A DNA stretch of 35,286 nucleotides from an uncultured Selenomonadaceae bacterium. Its GTDB lineage: Bacteria > Bacillota > Negativicutes > Selenomonadales > Selenomonadaceae. The notes under the pieces were generated by a model. That model saw only the letters and a list, made by a program, of their open reading frames with translations. It was not told the origin of the DNA and searched no databases. The translations under genes were made by a program, and so were the position numbers. Below are positions 21,549 through 30,516 of the stretch, one piece after another. Where the stretch lies: contig CAJOIA010000017.1 in assembly GCA_905234505.1 (NCBI GenBank), positions 1-35,286 on the forward strand, given 5' to 3'. Each line of letters opens with the position of its first letter. The stretch's first letter is position 1.

Positions 21549-22199
21549 GTGAACGATATTAAACCGAGCTTGACGAATTTTATTGACGGCGACGATTTTT
21601 TCAATAAGATTTTGGTTGTTGAAAGTGCTGACTACATTTCAGATTTGCTGAAGATTTTTCCGGCTGCTGAAATTTTTTTTATTACAACGGACGAAGATTT
21701 TGCTGACGCGCGCGTTAAAGTTATCGTGATGGATTATCGGGAAGAGCGGCTGCCATTCGAGCGTGAATTTTTTGACGCGATAATTGGCGATTTAACTTTG
21801 GAAATTGTGACGAATCCGCAGGACATAGCGGCGGGCTTTTCGCAGTATCTGAAACAAACCGGCGTTTTTATAACCAGCTTCAGAAATATTCGCCACTGGA
21901 AAATTTTGGAAAAGCTAATGCACGGTAAATTTGGTAGCGTTGTGCTAAGATTTTACACTCGCGCAGAATTCGAAATATTGTTGTATGCGTCGTTTTATAA
22001 GCACGTGAGATTTTCGCCGCTAAGAAAAAAAGCCCCGCCCGAATTGTTGAAAAAGCTGATTGACTGCGGCTTTGAAAATATCGGCGGAGATTTGGAAGTT
22101 GAATTTTGGGCGAGCGGCGCGCTCAATGCCCGAACTTGCGCTTTTAAAATCTATGTACACGCCGGAAATTCGCGCAGAACTGGCGAGGTTGCTGCATAG
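21549..22199 (+). CDS. Methyltransferase-like protein, class I SAM fold (tentative)
   Basis: LDLIVVES-type start then AEIFFITTDEDFADARVKVIVMDYREERLPFEREFFDAIIGDLTLEIV, FSQYLKQTGVFITSFRN. Confidence 0.6.
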   Translation: MNDIKPSLTNFIDGDDFFNKILVVESADYISDLLKIFPAAEIFFITTDEDFADARVKVIVMDYREERLPFEREFFDAIIGDLTLEIVTNPQDIAAGFSQYLKQTGVFITSFRNIRHWKILEKLMHGKFGSVVLRFYTRAEFEILLYASFYKHVRFSPLRKKAPPELLKKLIDCGFENIGGDLEVEFWASGALNARTCAFKIYVHAGNSRRTGEVAA

Positions 22200-22389
22200 G
22201 ATTGAATATGACGTAGCGACGGCAGAGAGTGTTGAAAAATTTTGGCGGCTGTACGATTCGGCGGGAATGTTTGAAGATTATGTTGCTGAATTTATCGCAG
22301 AAATAGTAATTCACAGGGAACAATTTTTTGAAAATCTGCGCAAAAATTCTGCGCGACCGGAAATCGAAAAAATATACAAGGAGGCTTAA
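22153..22389 (+). CDS. Small hypothetical protein
   Basis: 78 aa ORF MYTPEIRAELARLLHRIEYDVATAESVEKFWRLYDSAGMFEDYVAEFIAEIV..., overlapping the previous ORF by 47 nt. Confidence 0.55.
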   Translation: MYTPEIRAELARLLHRIEYDVATAESVEKFWRLYDSAGMFEDYVAEFIAEIVIHREQFFENLRKNSARPEIEKIYKEA

Positions 22390-22391
22390 CG

Positions 22392-23111
22392 ATGCTGGAA
22401 TTGAAAGATATTTTTTTCAGCGTTGAGGGAGTTGAAATAATACGCGGCATAAATTTGACTGTGGAAAATAATAAATTCGTGGTGATAACCGGACCGAACG
22501 GCGGCGGCAAATCGACATTGGCGCGACTGATTATGGGCATTGAAAAACCAACCAGCGGCAAAATTATTTTGGACGGGCAAGACATTACCAACGCCGATAT
22601 TACCGAGCGCGCGAAATTGGGCATAGGTTTTGCGTTTCAACAGCCCGTGCGCTTCAAAGGCATTGAAGTTTTTGACTTGCTGAAAATGGCAGCAGGCGGC
22701 AAATTAACTTTCAACAAAGCCTGTGATTATCTTTCAGCAGTGGGGCTTTGCGCGCAGGATTATATTAATCGCGAGGTTAATTCTTCGTTGTCGGGCGGCG
22801 AAGTCAAGCGCATTGAAATTGCAACGATTTTAGCGCGCAAAACTAAACTTTCCATTTTCGACGAACCAGAGGCAGGTATTGACCTTTGGAGTTTTAAACA
22901 TTTGATACAGATTTTTGAAGATATGCGCCAAAATATTATAAACAGCTCAATCATAATAATTTCGCACCAGGAGCGAATTTTGAGCATTGCCGACGAAATA
23001 ATTGTTTTGGCGGACGGGCAAATTAAAAATCGCGGCGCGGCTGAAAAGATTTTGCCTGAAATTATTGATACCGAATCGGTTATACAAGAATGCGAAAAGC
23101 TGAAGAGGTGA
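22392..23111 (+). CDS. sufC: SufC-like ABC ATPase
   Basis: ITGPNGGGKSTLARLIMG Walker A, SSLSGGEVKRIEIATILARKTKLSIFDEPEAGIDLWSF; followed by a SufB/D-like gene. Confidence 0.85.
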   Translation: MLELKDIFFSVEGVEIIRGINLTVENNKFVVITGPNGGGKSTLARLIMGIEKPTSGKIILDGQDITNADITERAKLGIGFAFQQPVRFKGIEVFDLLKMAAGGKLTFNKACDYLSAVGLCAQDYINREVNSSLSGGEVKRIEIATILARKTKLSIFDEPEAGIDLWSFKHLIQIFEDMRQNIINSSIIIISHQERILSIADEIIVLADGQIKNRGAAEKILPEIIDTESVIQECEKLKR

Positions 23112-23115
23112 GCAT

Positions 23116-24042
23116 ATGTTTAAACTTGATGAAATACAGCGGCGCTTAATCGCTGAAGTTGCCGGACTGCATAAAGTACCAATCGGCGCATATAATTTCC
23201 GCGCGAATAGCCAGCTTGCGGGGCGCAATAGCACTGCCAATATTGAAATTTCTTCAAAAGACGACGGCAGCGGCATTGACATTCGCATTAAAGACGGCAC
23301 GAAAAATGAGAGCGTGCATATTCCGGTTGTGCTGAGTGCGAGCGGCATTAAGGAGACGGTTTACAACGATTTTTATATCGGCGAAAATTGCGACGTGGTG
23401 ATAGTGGCGGGTTGCGGCATTGATAATTGCGGCAACCAAGATTCGGAGCACGACGGCATTCACAGGTTTTTTGTCGGTAAAAATTCAAAGATTAAGTACG
23501 TTGAAAAGCATTACGGTTCAGGCGACGGCGCAGGGCAAAGGATTTTGAATCCGGTTACCGAGGTTTCGCTGAATGACGATAGTTTTATGGAAATGGAAAT
23601 GGTTCAGATTAAGGGCGTCGATTCGACAAAGCGAGTAACGACCGCCGAATTAAAAGCCGGTGCGAAAATAATTGTTCGCGAAAGGCTTATGACACACGGC
23701 GCGCAAAAAGCTTTTAGCACATATAAAATTACATTGGACGGCGAAAATTCCGGCGCTGACGTGGTTTCTCGCGGCGTGGCTAAGGAAAAGTCTTATCAGA
23801 AATTGGATTTGTGCGTAATTGGAAATGCGCCTTGCAATGGTCATACTGAATGCGATTCAATTATAATGGACGAGGGCAAAATTTTAGCTGTGCCGTCGCT
23901 TGAGGCAAATCACGTTGACGCGGTACTATTTCACGAGGCGGCAATTGGCAAAATTGCGGGCGATCAGTTGATTAAATTAATGACGCTCGGATTAACCGCG
24001 CAAGAGGCTGAAGAACAAATTATTAGCGGGTTTTTGAAATGA
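23116..24042 (+). CDS. sufB: SufB/SufD-family Fe-S assembly scaffold-like protein (short form)
   Basis: IHRFFVGKNSKIKYVEKHYGSGDGAGQRILNPVTEVSLNDDSFMEMEMVQIKGVDST ... LMTLGLTAQEAEEQIISGFL (SufBD C-terminus). Confidence 0.85.
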   Translation: MFKLDEIQRRLIAEVAGLHKVPIGAYNFRANSQLAGRNSTANIEISSKDDGSGIDIRIKDGTKNESVHIPVVLSASGIKETVYNDFYIGENCDVVIVAGCGIDNCGNQDSEHDGIHRFFVGKNSKIKYVEKHYGSGDGAGQRILNPVTEVSLNDDSFMEMEMVQIKGVDSTKRVTTAELKAGAKIIVRERLMTHGAQKAFSTYKITLDGENSGADVVSRGVAKEKSYQKLDLCVIGNAPCNGHTECDSIIMDEGKILAVPSLEANHVDAVLFHEAAIGKIAGDQLIKLMTLGLTAQEAEEQIISGFLK

Positions 24043-25133
24043 ATGACGAAATTTTTATGAGCGAGGCTTTGAAAATTGCCAGAAATGCTGAAGGGCGCAC
24101 TTCACCAAATCCGATGGTTGGCGCGGTGATTGTGCAAGGCGGCAGGATAATTGCTGAAGGCTGGCACAGAAAAGCTGGAACACCGCACGCTGAGGTTCAC
24201 GCGTTGAATATGGCAGGCGATTTGGCGAAAGGCTCTACAATGTACGTGACACTTGAGCCGTGCTCGCATTTTGGTAGAACTCCGCCCTGCGCGAATAGGA
24301 TTGTTGAGTCGGGCGTTAAACGCGTAGTCGTGGCAATGACGGATCCAAATCCATTAGTTGCGGGGCGCGGTATCGAAATTTTGAAAGCCGCTGGAATTGC
24401 AGTTGACGTTGGCGTTTTGGAAGACGACGCGCGCAGGCTCAATGAAGTTTTTATCAAATACATTACAAAAAAAATCCCGTACGTGACGGCGAAATTTGCC
24501 AGTTCATTGGATGGGAAAATTGCTACTGTTAGCGGCGAATCTCAATGGATTAGCGGCGCTTATTCGCGGCGATTTACTCACCACCTGCGCGATATTAATG
24601 ACGGGATTATGGTCGGCATTGGTACGGTTTTAGCGGACAATCCAAGTTTGACCACGCGCCTTGAAAATGGCAAAAATCCTGTGCGAATAATTGTTGATAG
24701 CAATGCTCGGACGCCGCTTGACGCGAAAATTTTAAATGATAAACTTGCTGAAACGATTATTGCGGTAACTTCGAATGCCCCTGCTGAAAAAATTACTGCG
24801 CTAAAAAATTTGGGGGCGAAAATTATTGTTGCCGGTGACGCGGAGCGCGTTGATTTGAAAATTTTAATGGCTGAACTTGGCAAAATGGAAATTACCTCGA
24901 TATTACTTGAAGGCGGCGGCACTTTGAATTTTTCTATGTTTCGCGCAGGACTGGTTGATAAAATTTATGCGCTCATTGCGCCTAAGATTTTGGGCGGTAA
25001 AAATGCATTGACGCCTGTGGAGGGCGCAGGCTTTGAAAAATTGTCTGACGCTCTCGAATTAGAAAATTTAAGCGCTGAAAAAATAGGTGACGATATTATG
25101 ATAAGCGGTTATTGCAAAGTCGGCGCGATTTGA
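24039..25133 (+). CDS. ribD: Bifunctional diaminohydroxyphosphoribosylaminopyrimidine deaminase / 5-amino-6-(5-phosphoribosylamino)uracil reductase
   Basis: ARNAEGRTSPNPMVGAVIV, AGTPHAEVHAL, YVTLEPCSHFGRTPPCANRI, KFASSLDGKIATVSGESQWISG, LLEGGGTLNFSMF. Confidence 0.96.
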   Translation: MNDEIFMSEALKIARNAEGRTSPNPMVGAVIVQGGRIIAEGWHRKAGTPHAEVHALNMAGDLAKGSTMYVTLEPCSHFGRTPPCANRIVESGVKRVVVAMTDPNPLVAGRGIEILKAAGIAVDVGVLEDDARRLNEVFIKYITKKIPYVTAKFASSLDGKIATVSGESQWISGAYSRRFTHHLRDINDGIMVGIGTVLADNPSLTTRLENGKNPVRIIVDSNARTPLDAKILNDKLAETIIAVTSNAPAEKITALKNLGAKIIVAGDAERVDLKILMAELGKMEITSILLEGGGTLNFSMFRAGLVDKIYALIAPKILGGKNALTPVEGAGFEKLSDALELENLSAEKIGDDIMISGYCKVGAI

Positions 25134-25164
25134 TATAATTTTAAAAAGGTGGGAAGTGTTAAAT

Positions 25165-25545
25165 ATGGCTACGATTGAAAGATTTAAACAAGCATTAGCA
25201 CGCGGCGGAGTGCCAGCTGAAGGCAAAGTTGTACCGTTAACTCCGCAAATGCGCTACGATTATTTATCAGCCATTCACACAATGGAGCAATTATTGAAAA
25301 TGTCAGAGGAAATTACCAAGCGCAACGAGCAACGCGATAAATTAACTGAAAAAATTTCAACCAGTTGCAAATTGGCGCTGAAAAAAATTGTCGATAGCGA
25401 GGAACCTTTGACAGTGAAAATTATTGATTCGGCAATTCAAGGACTGCGCGAATGCCGCAATGAGCTTGTGAAAATTGACGCTGCCGACAAAGAAGCTGAT
25501 AAACTCGCCGAATGTATCAGAGACGGCATATCGGCGGGCAGGTGA
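25165..25545 (+). CDS. Hypothetical coiled-coil-type protein
   Basis: ORF with preceding AAGGTGGGAAG RBS; MATIERFKQALARGGVPAEGKVVPLTPQMRYDYLSAIHTMEQLL...; alternative start 25156. Confidence 0.65.
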   Translation: MATIERFKQALARGGVPAEGKVVPLTPQMRYDYLSAIHTMEQLLKMSEEITKRNEQRDKLTEKISTSCKLALKKIVDSEEPLTVKIIDSAIQGLRECRNELVKIDAADKEADKLAECIRDGISAGR

Positions 25546-25549
25546 TTTT

Positions 25550-26044
25550 ATGTTCAGGGAAATGCGCCGCGTTAAATGCGCTCTGAAAAGTGAAACCGCT
25601 GAAAAAATTCTGCGCGAAGGTGAATTTGGAGTATTGGCGCTGAGCGGCGACGATGGCTACAATTACGCCGTGCCGCTCAATTACGCCTTTGCCTATAACA
25701 AAATTTATTTTCACAGCGCCCTCACCGGTCACAAGCTCGACGCCATTAAAAACAATGACAAAGTTTCATTCTGCGTTGTTGGTCAACACGATGTAATCGC
25801 GCAGGAATTCACAAGTTATTTCACCAGCGCCATAGCCTTTGGCAAAATCCGACTTGCTGAAAATGACGCTGAGAAATTGAACGCGCTTGAACTTCTTGCC
25901 GATAAATATTCGCCCAATGTGGATAAAAATCTGCGCGACAGGGAACTTGCCCGCGTCAACGCCGTTAAAATAATGATTCTCGAAATTGAGCATTTAACCG
26001 GCAAAGCGGCGCGGGAACTCATTCGCGACGGCAAAATCAGCTAA
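25550..26044 (+). CDS. Pyridoxamine 5'-phosphate oxidase-family / NimA-like flavoprotein
   Basis: MRRVKCALKSETAEKILREGEFGVLALSGDDGYNYAVPLNYAFAYNKIYFHSALTGHKLDAIKNNDKVSFCVV. Confidence 0.88.
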   Translation: MFREMRRVKCALKSETAEKILREGEFGVLALSGDDGYNYAVPLNYAFAYNKIYFHSALTGHKLDAIKNNDKVSFCVVGQHDVIAQEFTSYFTSAIAFGKIRLAENDAEKLNALELLADKYSPNVDKNLRDRELARVNAVKIMILEIEHLTGKAARELIRDGKIS

Positions 26045-26082
26045 AAAAAACGGACAGCCAATTGACTGCCCGATTTTTTATT
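26041..26082. terminator. Bidirectional terminator between convergent genes
   Basis: AAAAAAAACGGACAGCCAATTGACTGCCCGATTTTTTATTTT. Confidence 0.8.
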
Positions 26083-26827
26083 TTGTGCGAATAGAAACAT
26101 CGCCCGCATAAAAAGTTTTAACTTCGCCGCCAATGTCAACAATTAGCGCGCCGTCCTCAGCGATGTCAATCGCCTTGCCAGTGAAAATTTCACCGCTATC
26201 AGCCTCTACCACGTTAATATTTCTGCCAAGCGTGATATTGTATTTGCGCCAAATCTTGAAAACTTCGCCGAAATCATTTTGAGCAAAAAGCCTATCAAAT
26301 TCTTCAAGTACCGCGTAAAAAAATTCTGCGCGATTTAAATTGCCGCCGTTCATTTCTGAAAGCGACGCCGCCACGTCACGGATATTTTCAGGAAATTCAT
26401 TGCGCTCAACATTCACATTAATGCCAATGCCAACCACAATAAAATTCACGCGTTCAACTTCAGCACTCATTTCAGTTAGAATACCGACCAATTTTCGCCC
26501 GTCATACATAATATCATTTGGCCACTTGATTTCAGCGCGCAGATTAAATCGTTCCATCGCGCAGGCAATAGCCGCAGCTGCCATCAAAGTAAATTTGGGA
26601 GCGTCATTGGGCAAACAATTTGGGCGCAGAATTATAGAAAACCACAAGCCTTTGTCGCGTGGTGAAAAAAATTTTCTATCGAGCCTGCCTTTGCCGCCGG
26701 TTTGTTCCTCAGCAATGATGACAGTGCCATTAGCCGCGCCGTATCTGGCGATTTTTTTTGCAAGATCATTCGTCGAATCAACCACATTTTTATAAATAAT
26801 TTTATCTAATACTTTCAAACAATTCAC
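26078..26827 (-). CDS. birA: Biotin--[acetyl-CoA-carboxylase] ligase, without N-terminal HTH
   Basis: VDSTNDLAKKIA, IIAEEQTGGKGRLDRKFFSP, GLWFSIILRP, IKWPNDIMYDGRKLVGILTE, VVGIGINVNV. Confidence 0.94.
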   Translation of the reverse strand: MNCLKVLDKIIYKNVVDSTNDLAKKIARYGAANGTVIIAEEQTGGKGRLDRKFFSPRDKGLWFSIILRPNCLPNDAPKFTLMAAAAIACAMERFNLRAEIKWPNDIMYDGRKLVGILTEMSAEVERVNFIVVGIGINVNVERNEFPENIRDVAASLSEMNGGNLNRAEFFYAVLEEFDRLFAQNDFGEVFKIWRKYNITLGRNINVVEADSGEIFTGKAIDIAEDGALIVDIGGEVKTFYAGDVSIRTK

Positions 26828-26840
26828 CTACGTAAAATGA

Positions 26841-26954
26841 GAGGCGCTCACGGATGAGCGCCACCGCCGCGCCGAGTCGCGTGATGCGACTCTTGCGCGG
26901 AAGTTTTCTTTCTTTGCTTTAGCGTTTCTTTCTTTTACAAAAGAAAGAAATGCG
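26841..26954. repeat. Multi-hairpin intergenic element (candidate dispersed REP/MITE-like repeat)
   Basis: Three successive inverted repeats: GGCGCTCA-cgga-TGAGCGCC; CCGCGC-c-GAGTCGC-gtgat-GCGACTC-tt-GCGCGG; GCGTTTCTTTCTTTT-ac-AAAAGAAAGAAATGC. Confidence 0.7.
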
Positions 26955-26961
26955 TTTTTGT

Positions 26962-27957
26962 TTAAAATACAGCCTCAATTGTACCGATAATCTCGCCGCG
27001 ATGATTTTTTAAAACCGGCGGGAACTTTTTATCAAGATTTTCAGCTTCAGATTTAGTTAGCAAATCTAATTTTTTCAGCACGGCAATAACCATTGGAGTA
27101 ACTGCAGCGTAACTGCCATCTTCAATCTTAAACGCAATACCAAGATTTTCATCCTTGACGCAGAGGCAATAAACCGCATCTGCGCCAATTTTAGCAATGA
27201 CTCTGCCGCCGGTAACTTCAGAAACAGCCAAATCAATTCTGCCAGTGCCTGAAATTACTTGCGGATAATCGCTCATTGCGTTGCGAATTTTAGTTGCAGC
27301 AAGTTCGTATTCGCCCCAATCGCCTAATCTTGGAGTTGACAAGCGCGCATAAGCCAGCGCCATATTATAAAGCGGCAAATAGAATACCGGTACACCGCAA
27401 CCGTCAATGCCAATTTCAAGCTTATTTTCTGGAACTTTAGCCGCCATTGCTACGTGTTTAAAAATTATTTTCTGCGCTTCATGTTCCGGTTTAGTGTAGC
27501 CCTCAATTGGGACGCCTAACATCATTGCCAACGCGATTATTTGTGAATGTTTACCCGAGCAAGGATTATGAACCGGCAAAACTTTTTCGCCTTTAGCAAT
27601 TAAATCTTTAAACGCCTTGCCGCTCATCGGACGAACTACGCCGCAATCTAAAACCGATTCATCAAGTCCGAGCTTAGCTAAAATTCCGCGTACCAATGCA
27701 ACGTGATTTTCCTCGCCGCTGTGCGAAGAAACTAAAAGCGCAAGTTCTTCCTGCGTAATATTATATTTTTCTAAGCCGCCATTTTTCACGAAAGGCAACG
27801 CTTGAAAAGGCTTAGCGGCACTGCGCCAGAACATTGGCAAGTGCGCATTACCGACAGACGAAATAATTTCGCCTGCGCAATTAACCGCCGCCACGTCGCC
27901 GCGATGAATATTTTCAACATGCCCTGCGCGAGTATATTGCAAAACAATTTCGCTCAT
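26962..27957 (-). CDS. L-asparaginase II-family protein
   Basis: MSEIVLQYTRAGHVENIHRGDVAAVN, RSAAKPFQALPFV, SSHSGEENHV, HNPCSGKHSQIIALA, GIDGCGVPVFYLPLYNMALAYA. Confidence 0.92.
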   Translation of the reverse strand: MSEIVLQYTRAGHVENIHRGDVAAVNCAGEIISSVGNAHLPMFWRSAAKPFQALPFVKNGGLEKYNITQEELALLVSSHSGEENHVALVRGILAKLGLDESVLDCGVVRPMSGKAFKDLIAKGEKVLPVHNPCSGKHSQIIALAMMLGVPIEGYTKPEHEAQKIIFKHVAMAAKVPENKLEIGIDGCGVPVFYLPLYNMALAYARLSTPRLGDWGEYELAATKIRNAMSDYPQVISGTGRIDLAVSEVTGGRVIAKIGADAVYCLCVKDENLGIAFKIEDGSYAAVTPMVIAVLKKLDLLTKSEAENLDKKFPPVLKNHRGEIIGTIEAVF

Positions 27958-27980
27958 AATCTTACCTCCAAAAAAAATAT

Positions 27981-28004
27981 CGGCAGAATTTTAACATTCT
28001 ACCG
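27981..28004 (-). terminator. Terminator downstream of ftsH
   Basis: CGGTAGAATGTTAAAATTCTGCCG then ATATTTTTTTT on minus strand. Confidence 0.8.
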
Positions 28005-28028
28005 AAAAATTATCAATCAAATAAATCT

Positions 28029-29930
28029 TTAAATTGGCGTCGGATTTGAATTGTCAAGTACCGGCGCGGGATTTTCCTTCGTCAAACTAATTGGTTCATC
28101 TGGAATTTTTTTAGCAAGCTCAATCAATGTGCTGCTACTTTCGCCGAAAACTATTTCTTTCAATTCTGCCGCTGTCAAAGTTTCCTTGTCAATCAATGCC
28201 TGCGCGATTCTGTCAAGTTTTTCTCGATTCTCATTAATAATCGTTCGGCAAGATTCATAAGCCTCTTCCATGTACTTGTGAACTTCCTTGTCAATTTCGC
28301 CTGCAACTTCCTCTGAATAATTGCGCTGATTTTGCCCAAAATACATTTGCGTTTGATCGCTACCATAAGCCACAGGTCCAAGCACTTCACTCATACCGTA
28401 CTGCATAATCATTGAGCGAACAATTCTGCTTGCCTGTTGAATATCCTGCGACGCGCCGGTTGAAATTTCATTCAGTACAATTTCTTCAGCAACACGCCCG
28501 CCCATTGCCACTTTCAGCCTGTCAAGCAATTCTGAGCGCGTGGCGTAACTTCTATCTTCTTTAGGCAACATCAGCGTATAACCGCCCGCTCGACCGCGCG
28601 GAATAATTGTGACTTTGTGAACCGGGTCTGCATGCTTCAACATCATACCAACCAGCGCATGCCCGCCTTCGTGATAAGCAGTCAATTTTTTTTCGTCGTC
28701 GCTCATAACCTTAGATTTGCGCTCAGGACCCGCCATAACGCGCTCAATTGACTCTTCAAGCTCAGTCATATTAATTTCGTGCTTATTGCGCCTTGCCGCC
28801 AAAAGCGCCGCCTCATTAACCAAATTAGCTAAATCTGCGCCAGTAAAGCCAGGTGTCCGCCGCGCTAAAACATCTAAATCAACGTCCTTGCCAATCGGCT
28901 TGCCTTTGGAATGAACCTTCAAAATCGCAATTCTGCCGGTAACGTCGGGCTTATCAACTACAATCTGTCTGTCAAATCTGCCTGGTCTTAAAAGCGCCTG
29001 GTCAAGAATATCGGGGCGATTCGTAGCGGCGATTATAATTATACCTTCATTAGCCGCGAAACCGTCCATTTCAACCAATAACTGATTTAAAGTTTGCTCG
29101 CGTTCGTCGTGACCGCCGCTGAAACCTGCGCCGCGTTGCCTACCAACTGCGTCAATTTCATCAATGAAAATTATGCACGGCGAATTTTTCTTAGCCTGCG
29201 CGAATAAATCACGAACACGCGACGCGCCAACGCCTACAAACATTTCAACAAAATCTGAGCCGCTGATTGAGAAAAACGCTACGCCCGCTTCACCGGCAAC
29301 AGCCTTAGCTAATAAAGTTTTGCCCGTGCCTGGAGGACCAAATAACAAAACGCCTTTAGGTATGCGCGCGCCTAAATCGTTAAACTTTTTCGGATGCTTA
29401 AGAAATTCAACGACCTCTTGAAGTTCTTCCTTAGCTTCGTCCGCGCCCGCAACGTCATTGAATGTAACTTTGACTTTGTCTCCGCTTGACATTTTCGCCC
29501 GACTTTTGCCGAATGACATTACCTTACTGCCCGTGCCGTGCGTCTGATTCATTATGAAAAACCACACGCCGACTAAAATTAAAATTGGCAAAAATGACGA
29601 AAGGAGCGTCACCCACCACGGCGGTTCTTTAGGATTTTGTGCAGTTATTTCGACGCCGTTTGCTTCCAATTTGCTAACAAGTGACTCATCGCCTATTGGG
29701 AAATCCGGCGCTGTTGTCAAAAATTCTGTGCCGTCTTTTTTCGTGGCGGTAATTGAGTTTCTTGTCAAAACGACCTTTGCCACTTCGCCCGATTCTACGC
29801 GTTGCAAAAATTGCGAGTAACTTGCTTCCTCGATTGTTGCTTGCGGTTTCACCGAAAAATAATCATACGCCGTTATCGCAACGAATATCACCAACAAATA
29901 AAAGCCGACGTTGCGTAAAAAACTATTCAA
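28029..29930 (-). CDS. ftsH: ATP-dependent zinc metalloprotease FtsH
   Basis: Walker [51 protein letters not shown] region [16 protein letters not shown] metalloprotease motif, two N-terminal TMs. Confidence 0.98.
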   Translation of the reverse strand: MNSFLRNVGFYLLVIFVAITAYDYFSVKPQATIEEASYSQFLQRVESGEVAKVVLTRNSITATKKDGTEFLTTAPDFPIGDESLVSKLEANGVEITAQNPKEPPWWVTLLSSFLPILILVGVWFFIMNQTHGTGSKVMSFGKSRAKMSSGDKVKVTFNDVAGADEAKEELQEVVEFLKHPKKFNDLGARIPKGVLLFGPPGTGKTLLAKAVAGEAGVAFFSISGSDFVEMFVGVGASRVRDLFAQAKKNSPCIIFIDEIDAVGRQRGAGFSGGHDEREQTLNQLLVEMDGFAANEGIIIIAATNRPDILDQALLRPGRFDRQIVVDKPDVTGRIAILKVHSKGKPIGKDVDLDVLARRTPGFTGADLANLVNEAALLAARRNKHEINMTELEESIERVMAGPERKSKVMSDDEKKLTAYHEGGHALVGMMLKHADPVHKVTIIPRGRAGGYTLMLPKEDRSYATRSELLDRLKVAMGGRVAEEIVLNEISTGASQDIQQASRIVRSMIMQYGMSEVLGPVAYGSDQTQMYFGQNQRNYSEEVAGEIDKEVHKYMEEAYESCRTIINENREKLDRIAQALIDKETLTAAELKEIVFGESSSTLIELAKKIPDEPISLTKENPAPVLDNSNPTPI

Positions 29931-29953
29931 TAGAAAACGCTCCTTTAATCAAA

Positions 29954-30511
29954 TTATTTACCGGAATATACGCTGCGTTTCAAAATGCCGAGATATGGCA
30001 AATTCCGGTAGTGCTGTGCAAAATCCAATCCGTAACCAACAATAAATTCATCGGGAACTTCAAAGCCGACATAGTCAACCTTAACTTCGATTTTGCGGCG
30101 CGAGGGCTTATCCAAAAGCGCGCAGACTTTAACGCTGTTAGCGCCCTTGTCTTTGAAGTAATTCACCAGATAATTCATCGTTGTGCCGGAGTCAATGATA
30201 TCTTCAACCAAAAGAATATCACGCCCGCGCGGGTCGTTGTCAAGGTTTTTTAAAATGTTAACCTTGCCGCTCGTATGAGTATTCGCGTCGTAGCTTGAGG
30301 CAATCATAAAATCAAAATGTACGGGAATTGTCAAGCGGCGCACCAAATCAGTATAAAAAATAACCGCGCCGTTCAAAATTCCGACCGTCAACAGCGGCTT
30401 TGAAATATCTTTGTAATCATCGCTAATTTGCGCGCTAATTTCCTTGCAACGAGCGGCAATTTCCTCTTCGCTGTACAATACCTTCTCAATGTAATCTTCT
30501 TTAGTTTTCAA
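29954..30511 (-). CDS. hpt: Hypoxanthine phosphoribosyltransferase
   Basis: LTVGILNGAVIFYTDLVRRL, ILLVEDIIDSGTTMNYLV (PRPP motif), DYVGFEVPDEFIVGYGLDFAQHYRNLPYLG. Confidence 0.97.
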   Translation of the reverse strand: MKTKEDYIEKVLYSEEEIAARCKEISAQISDDYKDISKPLLTVGILNGAVIFYTDLVRRLTIPVHFDFMIASSYDANTHTSGKVNILKNLDNDPRGRDILLVEDIIDSGTTMNYLVNYFKDKGANSVKVCALLDKPSRRKIEVKVDYVGFEVPDEFIVGYGLDFAQHYRNLPYLGILKRSVYSGK

Positions 30512-30516
30512 TTTAA

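Noticed and set aside
26078-26827. BirA lacking an N-terminal DNA-binding domain as a truncated gene
   Set aside because: Monofunctional group I biotin ligases without HTH are common; the catalytic domain is complete.
28029-29930. HEGGH instead of HEAGH in the FtsH metalloprotease motif
   Set aside because: Still satisfies HExxH; a Gly substitution is a conservative variation and does not suggest an inactive or novel enzyme.
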